DNA from: Paenibacillus periandrae
GTDB taxonomy: Bacteria; Bacillota; Bacilli; Paenibacillales; NBRC-103111
DNA: 64,000 bases
NCBI RefSeq assembly: GCF_022458865.1
Contig: NZ_JAJNMU010000021.1
Coordinates: 124,001 to 188,000 of the forward strand
Direction: 5' to 3'
The notes below the pieces were generated by a model. It did no database searches and was not told where the DNA came from. It saw nothing but the letters and a program-made list of their open reading frames with translations. Made by a program: the position numbers and the translations under genes. Positions 46,759 through 55,290 of the stretch are shown in pieces (position 1 is the stretch's first letter; every line of letters begins with the position of its first letter).

Positions 46759-47200
46759 TTAACCAGAAGAATTTTGTAATAGCCATGGTAAGAATACTCT
46801 TTTGGCTGTTTCTAATTCGATACCTAGGAGATAAATATGTTTAGGTCTCCGTGGCTCCACGACCATTAACACATTTTCTGCATCTACATGGATTTCTTTA
46901 ACTATTCGCACTTTCCGTTGAAAACTCATGCAAATCAAAACATAATTCCCCATTTTTGAAAAAGTTCGTGGTTTGCGTAACCTCTTTTCGTGTCCATCCG
47001 TTAAATAATTCAATTGCCGAACCAAGCATCCGAGTATTGTTATTGTATTCGACTAACATTTTCTTTTTCTCTTCCTGGTCGGTGATGATCCGGCCTGGTA
47101 TTTCTGGTAATGGTGGTGCGGAAGTTTCGTCTGGATAGCGATATGTGTCTCGTTCGCGCAGCCACATCGTGTACTTTTCGGGTTCTTGTTGTAGGACTTC
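46759..47200 (-). pseudogene. Unidentified decayed gene fragments
   Basis: One minus frame reads EPEKYTMWLRERDTYRYPDE and PPLPEIPGRIITDQEEKKK to IELFNGWTRKE. Another continues RIVKEIHVDAENVLMVVEP to a stop at 46759. Composition and flow suggest one soluble protein broken by one or two frameshifts. I do not recognise the family. The upstream edge merges with the secreted-protein relic at 47201. The 46470-46758 stretch beside it holds no gene I can see. Confidence 0.4.
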
Positions 47201-48444
47201 AAATCCTCCTCGAAATTTACACCATGTTCATCTGGGCCTATACGTGATTGAACATATTCGAGCAATTCTTTAGCCGAAACTGTATCTCCTTTTTCAGCTA
47301 ACAAATAGGAGAGTGAGGCATAAGCCGCCTTGAAGTTCACGGTGGCCAGGCCGCTTCTGTTCGTGTTTCCCGTCCCGTAGACGGTGTTTATGACGCCGGT
47401 GCCGGCCGCGTCGATGAAGGAGATGTCCGCGTAATTGAGTGAAAAGTAGGAATTCAGGCTGAAAGCCGACAGATCGAGCGTGTCAATGTACGTTTCATGA
47501 TCCAGCTCGACCGTAATCTTCGCATATCGGTCCTCTAACGGTTTGCCAAAGAAGTCATAATAGACGCCGTAGTTACTGCCATAGCTGGTCAGTCCGTCGG
47601 TGAGAAGCGTCTGCGCCTGATCAATATTATATTTGTTATACGGTTCGATTCCCGGCTCCACGGCGATCGACTGAAGATTCGCGAACGTCGTCGACGGCGC
47701 CTTGCCGGTGATGTCCAGCTCTGTCAGGTTGATCTTCCACGAGTTCCCGACACCCGTATAGATTCGGAAGGTAACGGTCGTCGCCAACTTCGGCTCGGAG
47801 GCGGAGTATGAAGCGGTGGTCGTTTTGTTGTGTTCAGTACGTTCGCCGTCTCCGTCGTCTCAGTGCCATCCGGCGCCCGGAAAGTAACGGTACCTGTCCG
47901 CATGCTGAACTGCGCATTCATATTATAGCCGTTCAGCGTCAGCGACTGTACGCTGGCGACGCCGGTGAATTCCACGATGACATCGACATAATTGTGATCG
48001 TTGTCGACCGTGATGTTGCCTCCAGCATCAGTGCCTCTAGTCCTCCACAGGTCGAACATGACGCCGTAGTTGGTTCCGTAGGAGAGCTGGCCGTCGGTCA
48101 AGATGGATACGGCGCTTTCGACATTCGCCGTATTGGTAGGCGTTACGCCGGGCGAGAAACGAATCGATTTGATCGCGGAGTCGAGCGAGTCGCCGGCAGC
48201 TAGATGCGGTGTTACGTCGGTCGAGAACGGTGTGCCGGTCTGATGGATATGGTTAGGTGCGCTGCTGTCGTCGATATCGAGTATAATCTTGCCAAGTGGC
48301 GACGGTGGGACAGGATTCACATTTCCTTCTGTAGCATGCGCGAACGGTAGCGGAACGGAGAGCGTGATTGCGGCCAATGCGGCGAGCAGCGTCCGGCGCA
48401 AGTCTTGCTAGGTACGATGGATGCTGACATGGCGAGGAACTCAT
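47201..48444 (-). pseudogene. Secreted protein with two related beta-sandwich domains, frameshifted
   Basis: After a signal peptide (LLAALAAITLSVPLPFAHA) come two related modules. Each has a block like LTDGQLSYGTNYGVMFD or LLTDGLTSYGSNYGVYYD, followed by a GNITVDNDHNYVDVIVEF-type strand and an LTLNGYNMNAQFS or LDLSAFSLNSYFS strand. This looks like discoidin-type carbohydrate-binding modules. The frame breaks near 47830 (TANVLNTTK continues in the second frame as KLATTVTFRIYTGVG) and near the N-terminus about 48400. The C-terminal end grades into unidentified debris. It is non-functional as written. Confidence 0.6.
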
Positions 48445-48721
48445 CCTTTCTTCATCGAAATGAAATGGACTAACTGTCTGAATCATGGAACGGGATTATG
48501 ACAGTAACAGTTGCCCCCTTTGAATGGGAGCGATTTCATAACACTGCGTCTTCACCTCCATGTACGTTTCACAGATGCGCTTGTCTCCGTAATGCCTCCC
48601 ATTTTGATCCAAGATACCGGATAATTCGTACGAATCTCTTAAGCATTTCATATGAAAAATAGATGAGATGATGGGAGGAGAACATACGGCACTACCTCGC
48701 GCTGCTCGCCGCCCGTATCGT

Positions 48722-48775
48722 TCAAGCTTCCTGCGCGTCCAGTTTGCTGCCGAAATAAGCGATACCAAGTAGCAT
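48722..48775 (-). CDS. Very short ORF (17 residues) with a strong ribosome site
   Basis: ATG 48775 has GGAGG five bases upstream and encodes MLLGIAYFGSKLDAQEA before TGA. It lies 92 bases downstream of the stop of a binding-protein fragment on the same strand. It may be the start of a lost gene or a real small peptide; the evidence is only the ribosome site. Confidence 0.25.
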   Translation of the reverse strand: MLLGIAYFGSKLDAQEA

Positions 48776-48867
48776 AACAACCTCCATGTATTAAAGCATT
48801 CATGTTTATCTTTCAGACTTGAGCCCGCTCCCGTGCCAGCTGCTATCTTCGGAAGCGGGTTTCCGTC

Positions 48868-49128
48868 TTATGGCTTCTGGTTCTTTTCCTTATAAGCTTC
48901 GTTGATTTCAGCTACGTACTTTTGGAAAGAAGCATCCTCCTTGAAGGACTGTACGAACCGGTCCCAGTCCGCGACCGGCGTTTTACCGATGACGGTATTG
49001 ATCACCGTATCGTCGATTTTCTTTTTCCAGTCTGCTCCTTTTTGCGCCCAGGTCGGAGAGTCCAGTCCCGTTCCCGGATCGGGCAGAGATTGCGCGCCGA
49101 TGGTGTCGACCAGCTTGTATCATCCTTA
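48868..49128 (-). pseudogene. C-terminal fragment of a large solute-binding protein
   Basis: The minus frame reads KLVDTIGAQSLPDPGTGLD, ADWKKKIDDTVINTVIGKT, VADWDRFVQSFKEDASF and VAEINEAYKEKNQKP, then TAA at 48868. This is the typical C-terminus of LplA-like binding proteins of Paenibacillus (WDxFVxxxKxxGxxxYxxIxxxAY). About 87 residues remain and the rest is missing where the sequence reaches about 49128, near the repeat cluster starting at 49153. A 10-bp hairpin (48824-48833/48850-48859) follows the stop but lacks a U-tract. Confidence 0.75.
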
Positions 49129-49164
49129 TTTTTATGTTCTCATTAAAAGACCTGTGGGGAATCA

Positions 49165-49337
49165 GGTTCTTGTCATCCGATAACAATACAAATGTCGGTT
49201 GTCAAGAACATTGTCCGAATGAAGTCCGCGTAAACCGCGGGCTTTTTTAATTATCGGCTCAAGTTCTTGTCATTTGGCGATGACAAGAACTTGAGCCGAT
49301 TCCCGATTAATGACAAGAACATTGTCCGATTGCCGAA
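49165..49337. repeat. Left cluster of GACAAGAAC motifs, terminator and 19-bp hairpin
   Basis: Five copies of a motif like TGACAAGAACATTGTCCGA occur in mixed orientation: about 49165, 49199, within both hairpin arms, and 49311. A terminator CCGCG-TAAAC-CGCGG plus T-tract lies at 49226-49250. CGGCTCAAGTTCTTGTCAT (49255-49273) pairs perfectly with 49280-49298. The same order of parts recurs at 52930-53052. Confidence 0.8.
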
Positions 49338-49610
49338 AAGCTGAAGACTGACCTATAACTTGCTAAACTAACTGGTAGGACTGTTTAATGGTAAAATGTA
49401 TCAAAGACACATTTATTTGGGGAAATAAGCCAACAATTAAAGGTCAATCCTCGGACGGTAGTATTAGGCTGCTCAAGTTTTTGGACAGGGGTAGATGTTT
49501 CTGGAAATCTGCTACCATTAAGCATTGCAGTACAGAAATAGGAGATATCTAGTTGACATTTTTACTCACAGAATAACGGTTCTGCGCATATAGTTCTTTC
49601 TACAACTAAT

Positions 49611-49877
49611 TCAACAATTATTAACATTATAACGATGTAAATGACCAAGTGTATCTAAAAGATCAAATAAACATTCTGGGCATACAAATTTATTTTTTTG
49701 AAAATCAACCGGAATACTAATATCACCACACTTAATGTGATCCAGATGTTCAAATTTTAAAGTTAGGTTATCCTTCTTAAAATCAAAAGGTAATTCAATA
49801 TCAAACGTCATTTCTGAGAAATGATCAAAAAGGTTGTCCCCAACAGGGTAAATATAAACATCATCGTTTTTATCCAA
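49611..49877 (-). CDS. Small acidic protein downstream of the PLD nuclease
   Basis: 88 residues if started at TTG 49877. It lies in the same frame as the upstream nuclease gene, separated by its TAA stop and 30 bases, with no clear ribosome site, so coupled or read-through translation is possible. It is acidic, with a Cys pattern CGD...CPEC and an HLDHIK segment that could bind a metal. Not recognised. The tight linkage suggests a partner or inhibitor of the nuclease (inference). Confidence 0.5.
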   Translation of the reverse strand: MDKNDDVYIYPVGDNLFDHFSEMTFDIELPFDFKKDNLTLKFEHLDHIKCGDISIPVDFQKNKFVCPECLFDLLDTLGHLHRYNVNNC

Positions 49878-49907
49878 TGAATTTATATTAATTTTGTTAA
49901 TACCAAC

Positions 49908-50750
49908 TTAATATTTTGAACTTACTTCGCCATAAGAACAAATTGTTTTATTATTGATTCTTGAATTACAAATTTCGCACCTTGTTTCTATATTGTACTT
50001 AACAGGATGCATTTGATCTTTGCATATGGCGTTTCCAAGTAACTCATTAAAATTTTGAATCGTTAATCGATTTAAGATGAGGTCTTGCGTTCCAGAGAAT
50101 AGTGTATCATCTTCGATTGTAACCAGTTCATACACAGGGAGATTATCTTTGTTTTTTTCATACTCCCATATCTCAATTTTTGTATCTATAAAATTGATTT
50201 GCATATGATCAAAGGGATCATTGTAATCATCCTCAGGTTTACTATGATCTTTTCCGCACACGCACTTATTAGCATTTATCACTTTTAGATTTAGCGCTTT
50301 TCCAAGAATAAATAATTTTTTAAACTCTGATAAATATTCACTTAATACTCTGAGATCATCTGTTCGAATCATATTCTCCCAATTGTTAGTCGGCGCATTT
50401 CCTGAAAAGTTCATTGACCCCAACCACACCACGTTATCTATGATCACAAATTTATGATGAAAATGGGATTTAATTCCATCACCTAAATATACAACATTCG
50501 AATGATCACGGAGTTCTCCTTTTTTTGTTGGATTAATCTTACCAGATGTTTTCCCATATGCTGCGGTCAAATCTAATATAACAAGTATATGCGTATTTTT
50601 TTTTTGAAATACTAGATTTCTCAATTCCTCTTCACTCAAATAGTTTTGCGATATATATATCCTATTTTTCGCATACTTAATATCTAACTTAATACGTTCA
50701 TATACTTCAGAGTCGTTACCTGGCCTTGAGAAATAAACATTTGTTGTCAC
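49908..50750 (-). CDS. Single-HKD phospholipase-D-family nuclease
   Basis: 280 residues from GTG 50750 (AGGAG nine bases upstream; an earlier GTG at 50756 is too close). The PLD motif is HHKFVIIDNVVWLGSMNFSG (HxK then Asp, with the GSxN follow-up), preceded by YISQNYLSEEELRNLV. One HKD motif means it works as a dimer, like Nuc and BfiI-type nucleases. The C-terminal half carries Cys pairs (NKCVCGKDH and RCEICNSRINNKTIC) that may form a zinc finger. No signal peptide, so it acts in the cytosol. A role against invading DNA is plausible from its setting but not shown. Confidence 0.8.
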   Translation of the reverse strand: MTTNVYFSRPGNDSEVYERIKLDIKYAKNRIYISQNYLSEEELRNLVFQKKNTHILVILDLTAAYGKTSGKINPTKKGELRDHSNVVYLGDGIKSHFHHKFVIIDNVVWLGSMNFSGNAPTNNWENMIRTDDLRVLSEYLSEFKKLFILGKALNLKVINANKCVCGKDHSKPEDDYNDPFDHMQINFIDTKIEIWEYEKNKDNLPVYELVTIEDDTLFSGTQDLILNRLTIQNFNELLGNAICKDQMHPVKYNIETRCEICNSRINNKTICSYGEVSSKY

Positions 50751-50921
50751 TAACACTCTCTCCTCTTTTCTAGGGGGATCTCATCTCGCCCAATCGGGCC
50801 AAGCAAGCGAACGACAGGCTTGAGTCGGCAAAAGATGCCACCTAAGATCCTGCCCAAATAACCACTGTCCGTGCTCCCATTGTTCTTAGGATAACAGAAT
50901 CACTTTTTAAGATTGTATATA

Positions 50922-51590
50922 TTAACTGTCAGCTCTAATGAATGATTCTCTGCGATCCTCGCTATAAATCATGGTTGTGTTCATATCTGAATACCCCAAT
51001 TGCTCTTTAAGTTTGGCTAGGTCATTGTTTTCTTGATGATATTTTGTTGCAAAAGTATGACGTAATTTATGAATGGTAAGAGCCGGCTTTCCAAATGAAT
51101 CAACATACCGTTCGAGCATTTTTTGTGCCGATCTAACTGTCAAACGACCCACAGTAACAGTCGGACAAGTAGGGAGCGAAAGGAAGAGCGCAGGCTGATT
51201 CTCTCCGATTTTTTATCGATTTTTACGAATATTAATATAAGACTGTAGTTCTTGTAAAATAATGTAGCTGATAGTAACTGCGTCTTTTTTATTTCTTTTA
51301 CGAACCACTGATATTTTAGTCGATATCATCAAGATCAATTGAAAGGGCTTCAGATATCCTTAATCCAGAACCGAGAATTAAGCTAACTAATGCCAGATCC
51401 CGCTCATTATTTTTCAAATGCGAATTCAGTATGCGTTTATTTTCCTCACATACAGCTTGAAAACCTTCAGCAACGAAGAGGCGAAAGTCAAATATTTCAT
51501 CATCACGAAATATTTAATCTTCAATTCGCGTGGCGTTTTCTTCAACAGTTAACTTTTCTTTTTCTGCTCCCATCTTTACCATTACGTTAA
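50922..51590 (-). pseudogene. XerS-like tyrosine recombinase, decayed
   Basis: The end is well kept: PALFLSLPTCPTVTVGRLTV, RSAQKMLERYVDSFGKPALT, IHKLRHTFATKYHQENNDLA and LGYSDMNTTMIYS (HxLRH, nucleophile Tyr). Upstream, in other frames, DLALVSLILGSGLRISEALS (first catalytic Arg) and EGFQAVCEENKRILN are readable, with stops after DLDDID and frameshifts between. The order matches XerS-type integrases. It lies inside the candidate mobile unit. Confidence 0.75.
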
Positions 51591-51600
51591 ATACGGATAA

Positions 51601-52581
51601 TTATTTCTTAACAAGGTTAACAGACTCTACTGAATCATTCTTTTTTTCGCCAAAGAAACGACTTTTGATAAAATCTGCAACTAATGCGATAGCTATTAAA
51701 TCAAAAATTTTCGAAATTATTATATGACCAAATTGAATAAGTTTGAGCTCATGACTATACGAAATTTTCTTTACTATACTTGCGCTATATGTATTATCTG
51801 GCATAGGCATTGCATAGTGCAAAGAAAATGTAAAATAAAATGATTTAATTACACCAAAGATGCTATTTTCATATTGTGATTTGGAGTAATCGTATGGAAC
51901 TGCAAAAGACTTATAAATAAACGCAAAAACGAAATCAGGTAGTATAACTAAAATGAAAATCGATATGCCAAATAGAAAGATTTCTAAGCTTCGAATTTCT
52001 TCTTTATTTTCTTTTAAACTTGTAAAAATTATGACTAATATTCTGAAAATAAAATATGTTGATACTATCATTATTGATAGTATCATAAAGAAATTAAGAA
52101 ATTCCTTTCTTTTAAGAATTTCTATTATTGAATTTACAGGAAACAATGTAACTGCTAATTGTGTTACAACGAAAACTATTAAATACACACAAAAAGTTAC
52201 TGCCATTAACCAAATTAGAACTTTTCCTAAAAGAACATACAGTTTTAACAGTAGCTCTTTTCTACGACTAACTACGATTCTTTCAAGATTACTACTACCG
52301 GTTATTGTATAAAACAATATAATAATTAAAACTCCTACGATAAATATGGTGGCATTAAATAAAACTAAATATTTTAGATAGAATGGGAATAACCCTAAAA
52401 TTAATATTATTAAATATGGCATTTTTTCTTTCAGTTTTCTTTTTGCAATAACATAAATAAAATAATTTAATACAAAAACATATACAAGATAGATCATTTC
52501 ATTCCTATTTGAAATATTTAAAGTTAATATTGTAGTATATACATAAGAAATGAAAAATGGGCTAAATATGAGATTCTTCAA
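51601..52581 (-). CDS. Multi-pass membrane protein of unknown function
   Basis: 326 residues, very AT-rich codons, TTG start at 52581 behind AAGGTG. About seven to eight hydrophobic helices can be seen (around residues 8-25, 30-47, 53-72, 74-95, 118-145, 162-187, 204-225, 285-305). A pore-loop-like stretch (IKSFYFTFSLHYAMPMP) between the last helices faintly recalls two-helix ion channels but lacks the GYG filter. Base composition like that of the PLD gene suggests they arrived together. No family is assigned. Confidence 0.55.
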   Translation of the reverse strand: MKNLIFSPFFISYVYTTILTLNISNRNEMIYLVYVFVLNYFIYVIAKRKLKEKMPYLIILILGLFPFYLKYLVLFNATIFIVGVLIIILFYTITGSSNLERIVVSRRKELLLKLYVLLGKVLIWLMAVTFCVYLIVFVVTQLAVTLFPVNSIIEILKRKEFLNFFMILSIMIVSTYFIFRILVIIFTSLKENKEEIRSLEIFLFGISIFILVILPDFVFAFIYKSFAVPYDYSKSQYENSIFGVIKSFYFTFSLHYAMPMPDNTYSASIVKKISYSHELKLIQFGHIIISKIFDLIAIALVADFIKSRFFGEKKNDSVESVNLVKK

Positions 52582-52929
52582 GATATCACCTTGTTTCTGG
52601 GAAAAATCAGATTTCCTTATAATAACATGAAATACAAAATATTAAAATTAAATCCAAGAAATAGGTTGGGAAAATAAGACTCCTAGTTATTAGACATGAA
52701 GGTTCCATTTGTGGCGAAGTGTACGAAAAGCACATTGCATAACAGAAACTAATATGCTGGAAATCAGGCTCGGATCGCTCTTGAATAGTCTAGATAAACG
52801 TTTTGTTGCAATTATTAACCAAATGATCGCAGCGAGTTGGGGTTGTTGATGTGGGGGCTGGAACAGATCACGACAAGCTACATGAGCGATCACAAGTCGT
52901 GAAAGCGCATATGTTTGAGGTTGAAAGAG

Positions 52930-53052
52930 GACAAGAACATATCCATTTGAATCCGTAATTTGAGCGGATTTTTTAGTTTATTGATATAACTTCTTGTCTT
53001 TTAGAAAAGACAAGAAGTTATAGTGTTTTCCAATAATGGACACGAAGAAGAT
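52930..53052. repeat. Right cluster of GACAAGAAC motifs, terminator and 17-bp hairpin
   Basis: GGACAAGAACATATCC at 52929-52944, terminator AATCCG...CGGATTTTTT (52950-52974), then ATAACTTCTTGTCTTTT (52986-53002) pairing perfectly with 53005-53021, and GGACACGAAG at 53038-53047. The layout mirrors the left cluster at 49165-49337. The gene-free stretch 52582-53068 otherwise holds nothing I can identify. Confidence 0.75.
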
Positions 53053-53068
53053 ACCCTTCCCACAATTG

Positions 53069-53263
53069 CTAAACGATACAGATAAATGGTCTATTTAACA
53101 TTATACAATACATCTCTATGTCCTCAAATTCGGCTTTCTTAACATGTTCATATCTGAACAATGAAGGTTGCCAAAAACCTTCAGGAACCAGGAACGCATA
53201 GATAATCTGGCTCTTCGATGCGGCTGAAGTCAATCGTCCTCCGACATCAACAAGCGTAATCAT
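53069..53263 (-). CDS. Small unknown protein coupled to the upstream gene
   Basis: 64 residues from ATG 53263, which overlaps the previous stop as ATGA, so translation is probably coupled. It reads ITLVDVGGRLTSAASKSQII then YAFLVPEGFWQPSLFRYEHV. It has no signal or membrane helix. It may be the start of a longer gene truncated near the mobile-unit boundary at 53064. Confidence 0.45.
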   Translation of the reverse strand: MITLVDVGGRLTSAASKSQIIYAFLVPEGFWQPSLFRYEHVKKAEFEDIEMYCIMLNRPFICIV

Positions 53264-54492
53264 AACAGCACCTGCCATAATTGGCCTACAGGTTCATCTG
53301 TAGTAAGAAGTATGGCATCTTGTGACTCCACAGCCGGACCCGGCAAATGGTCTTCCGTCAGCATAAATGCCTTCAACCCGCTGACCGTCAAAGCCTGATC
53401 GCCGCCGCTCAGCAGCTTCGCCTCAATTGCTTCAATATCGTTCATGGTTGTGCCCTCCGGCAGCTTCACGGTCGTTGAGAACCATTCGTACGCCCCCTCG
53501 TAAACCGCCCGGAACTTCCCGATTCGGATATCGTCAAAGGAACTGGAATACACGGTCAGCGAGCCCTTCAATTTCACCCGGATATCGATACAGGGCGCTT
53601 TCTGCAGCGTCGGATCGGATGTCCGCTTCGACGTCTGCACATATAAATAATGACGCAGATCCGTTACCTGCCATGACTCCGAACCAGACCCGGCAGTCAT
53701 CAGCTCGGACAATCGGCTGTGGCGCTCCATTTCCCAAGCCATCATCTGATACGTGAAAGGGAACGCATCCATAACCCGCTCTCGCGGCTCTGCAGCTGGA
53801 TTCCAGTGATACACAGAAGCCAGAAGTAACCGGTAAGACGACGTTGGTACATCCGTGACCATCCCGTTAGTCGTCGCCGCCTGCATAACTGGGTGTCCGC
53901 CAAGTGCATAACCGCCGCGAAACTCCGTCGTAAGATGATGCGGTCCCTGGTAGGTCGCCGAAATCATTCGTCCGTCCCGATCCATCACAACCCGCAGCGT
54001 CCATTCAATGTCTGTCAGCCGCCCCCACTTGGACATCAGCATAGGGGCAGGCGTCCCCTCATCCTCATGGCTATAAATCACCTGGTACTCCAGCACGGTT
54101 TGCTCATCGCCGCGTTCAAGTGTATAGAACATAATTAATGGAGTATCGGTATAACAGCTTTCTGTTGGATGTCCGATATTCCGTCCGTACAGCAAAGGCG
54201 TGTAACGATATACGAGACCATGCTCGGAATCGCGGTCCACTAGGTTCACAACCACCGTCTTTACTGAAGCCATTCGGGCGTCCGGCGACGACTGCTCGTG
54301 AAACAGCAGCTCCGCCTCATACGATCCTGCCTCAAAAAAACCAAGCAACCGCGGATACTCCAGCCAACGATCACCGTAAAACAAGATGATATCCTGGTTG
54401 TATTCCCCGTTCAGCAAGACCTTGAGCATTACGGACTCCCTGCCCTCAAACCGCCAGTCCCCGTTGCAAGCCGCAGTCAGCGTAAATTCCAT
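53260..54492 (-). CDS. Unknown conserved-looking protein, 410 residues
   Basis: Start at ATG 54492 with a weak AAGGCAGG site; an in-frame ATG further up (54543) has no better site. It is GC-richer than the PLD gene next door, with no signal peptide, and predicted mostly beta-strand. Features are FYGDRWLEYPRLLGFFEAGS near residue 40, RDSEHGLVYRYTPLLYGR near 90, IFYSHEDEGTP-like YSHEDEGTP near 145, and PFTYQMMAWEMERH near 245. Not recognised. The beta-rich pattern could suit carbohydrate or lipid binding. Its overlap with the next small gene marks an operon. Confidence 0.6.
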   Translation of the reverse strand: MEFTLTAACNGDWRFEGRESVMLKVLLNGEYNQDIILFYGDRWLEYPRLLGFFEAGSYEAELLFHEQSSPDARMASVKTVVVNLVDRDSEHGLVYRYTPLLYGRNIGHPTESCYTDTPLIMFYTLERGDEQTVLEYQVIYSHEDEGTPAPMLMSKWGRLTDIEWTLRVVMDRDGRMISATYQGPHHLTTEFRGGYALGGHPVMQAATTNGMVTDVPTSSYRLLLASVYHWNPAAEPRERVMDAFPFTYQMMAWEMERHSRLSELMTAGSGSESWQVTDLRHYLYVQTSKRTSDPTLQKAPCIDIRVKLKGSLTVYSSSFDDIRIGKFRAVYEGAYEWFSTTVKLPEGTTMNDIEAIEAKLLSGGDQALTVSGLKAFMLTEDHLPGPAVESQDAILLTTDEPVGQLWQVLL

Positions 54493-54544
54493 AAAACCTG
54501 CCTTCGACATATGAGTTTTAAAGGAGATTATAGAGGCATACAAG

Positions 54545-55290
54545 TATCACTATGGTCTCTGATGAGCTCAAGATCAGTATAGGAATGAGGAGGTGTATGG
54601 AGGAGAATTTGTATAATGAAGCTCGATACTGATAGACATGAGTCTGATAGCGAATAAAACCGAACAGAATTAGGTCGACTGAGTGGGCACCCCGCATCTG
54701 GTTGCTTCTATAAACGAAATGACAAGCCCTTAAGTGATACAACAGATTTATGAACTGATGAAGTTAATAGTGGGTGAGTGTACAGACTTTGGTTATCGTT
54801 CACGGTACTACTTATAAGACTCCACTATTTTCAAGAAGAAAGCGTACGGGCTACGAAAGCGGTTGCAGGTACTAAGGCCTCCGTACAAGCTATATTGAAG
54901 AACCCGAGAAGGTGTTCACTAACGGATAACCATGGCGGCTACCGGTCGTTTCTCCTGTTTGCGTCGGGAAGAGCATGAGGTCAGTGGAACTTATAAAGTC
55001 GCCATTCTTGCTGCGTCGACTGCTTGCCAATCTTTTTACTCAACCGCATTTTGAAGCAATAAGGAACAGAGCTACTTGTTCGTTACTGCCAATTTTCAAA
55101 ACATCCATCTATTACGACATTATTCAACAAATGACGACAAATTATCCCATGGAAAACAAGTTTCTCGACAAGATAGAATAGAAAATGCTGGTTTAAAATT
55201 GAAAAGGAGGTAAAAACGATTTCCATTGATTACTTCATTACATCATTAAATTAAGACCTACTAAATCGTATAAAAGGAAGGAAGAATCGA
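54545..55290. other. Gene-free leader of the subtilisin gene
   Basis: No reading frame with family signals or a good start is visible; short frames at 54778 and 54975 look like chance or debris. AAGGAGG at 55204-55210 is a perfect ribosome site followed by ATT and TTG codons but no ATG. Confidence 0.5.

Larger units (their letters stand above)
49153..53064. mobile_element. Candidate mobile unit with Tn7/IS21-like ends (no transposase inside)
   Basis: The left edge begins TGTGGGGAATCAGGTTCTTG. The complement of the right edge begins TGTGGGAAGGGTATCTTC and reaches TTCTTCGTGTC. Both ends carry several GACAAGAAC-type motifs in both orientations, an intrinsic terminator and a perfect long hairpin. 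Multiple transposase-binding repeats behind TGT termini are characteristic of Tn7-, Mu- and IS21-like elements. No target duplication was found (AGACC left, ATTGC right), and no transposase lies inside, so the boundaries are tentative. Confidence 0.4.

Noticed and set aside
49165..49337. Repeated GACAAGAAC motifs considered as a CRISPR array
   Set aside because: Repeats are irregular in spacing and orientation and no cas gene is near; they fit transposon-end or regulatory repeats better.
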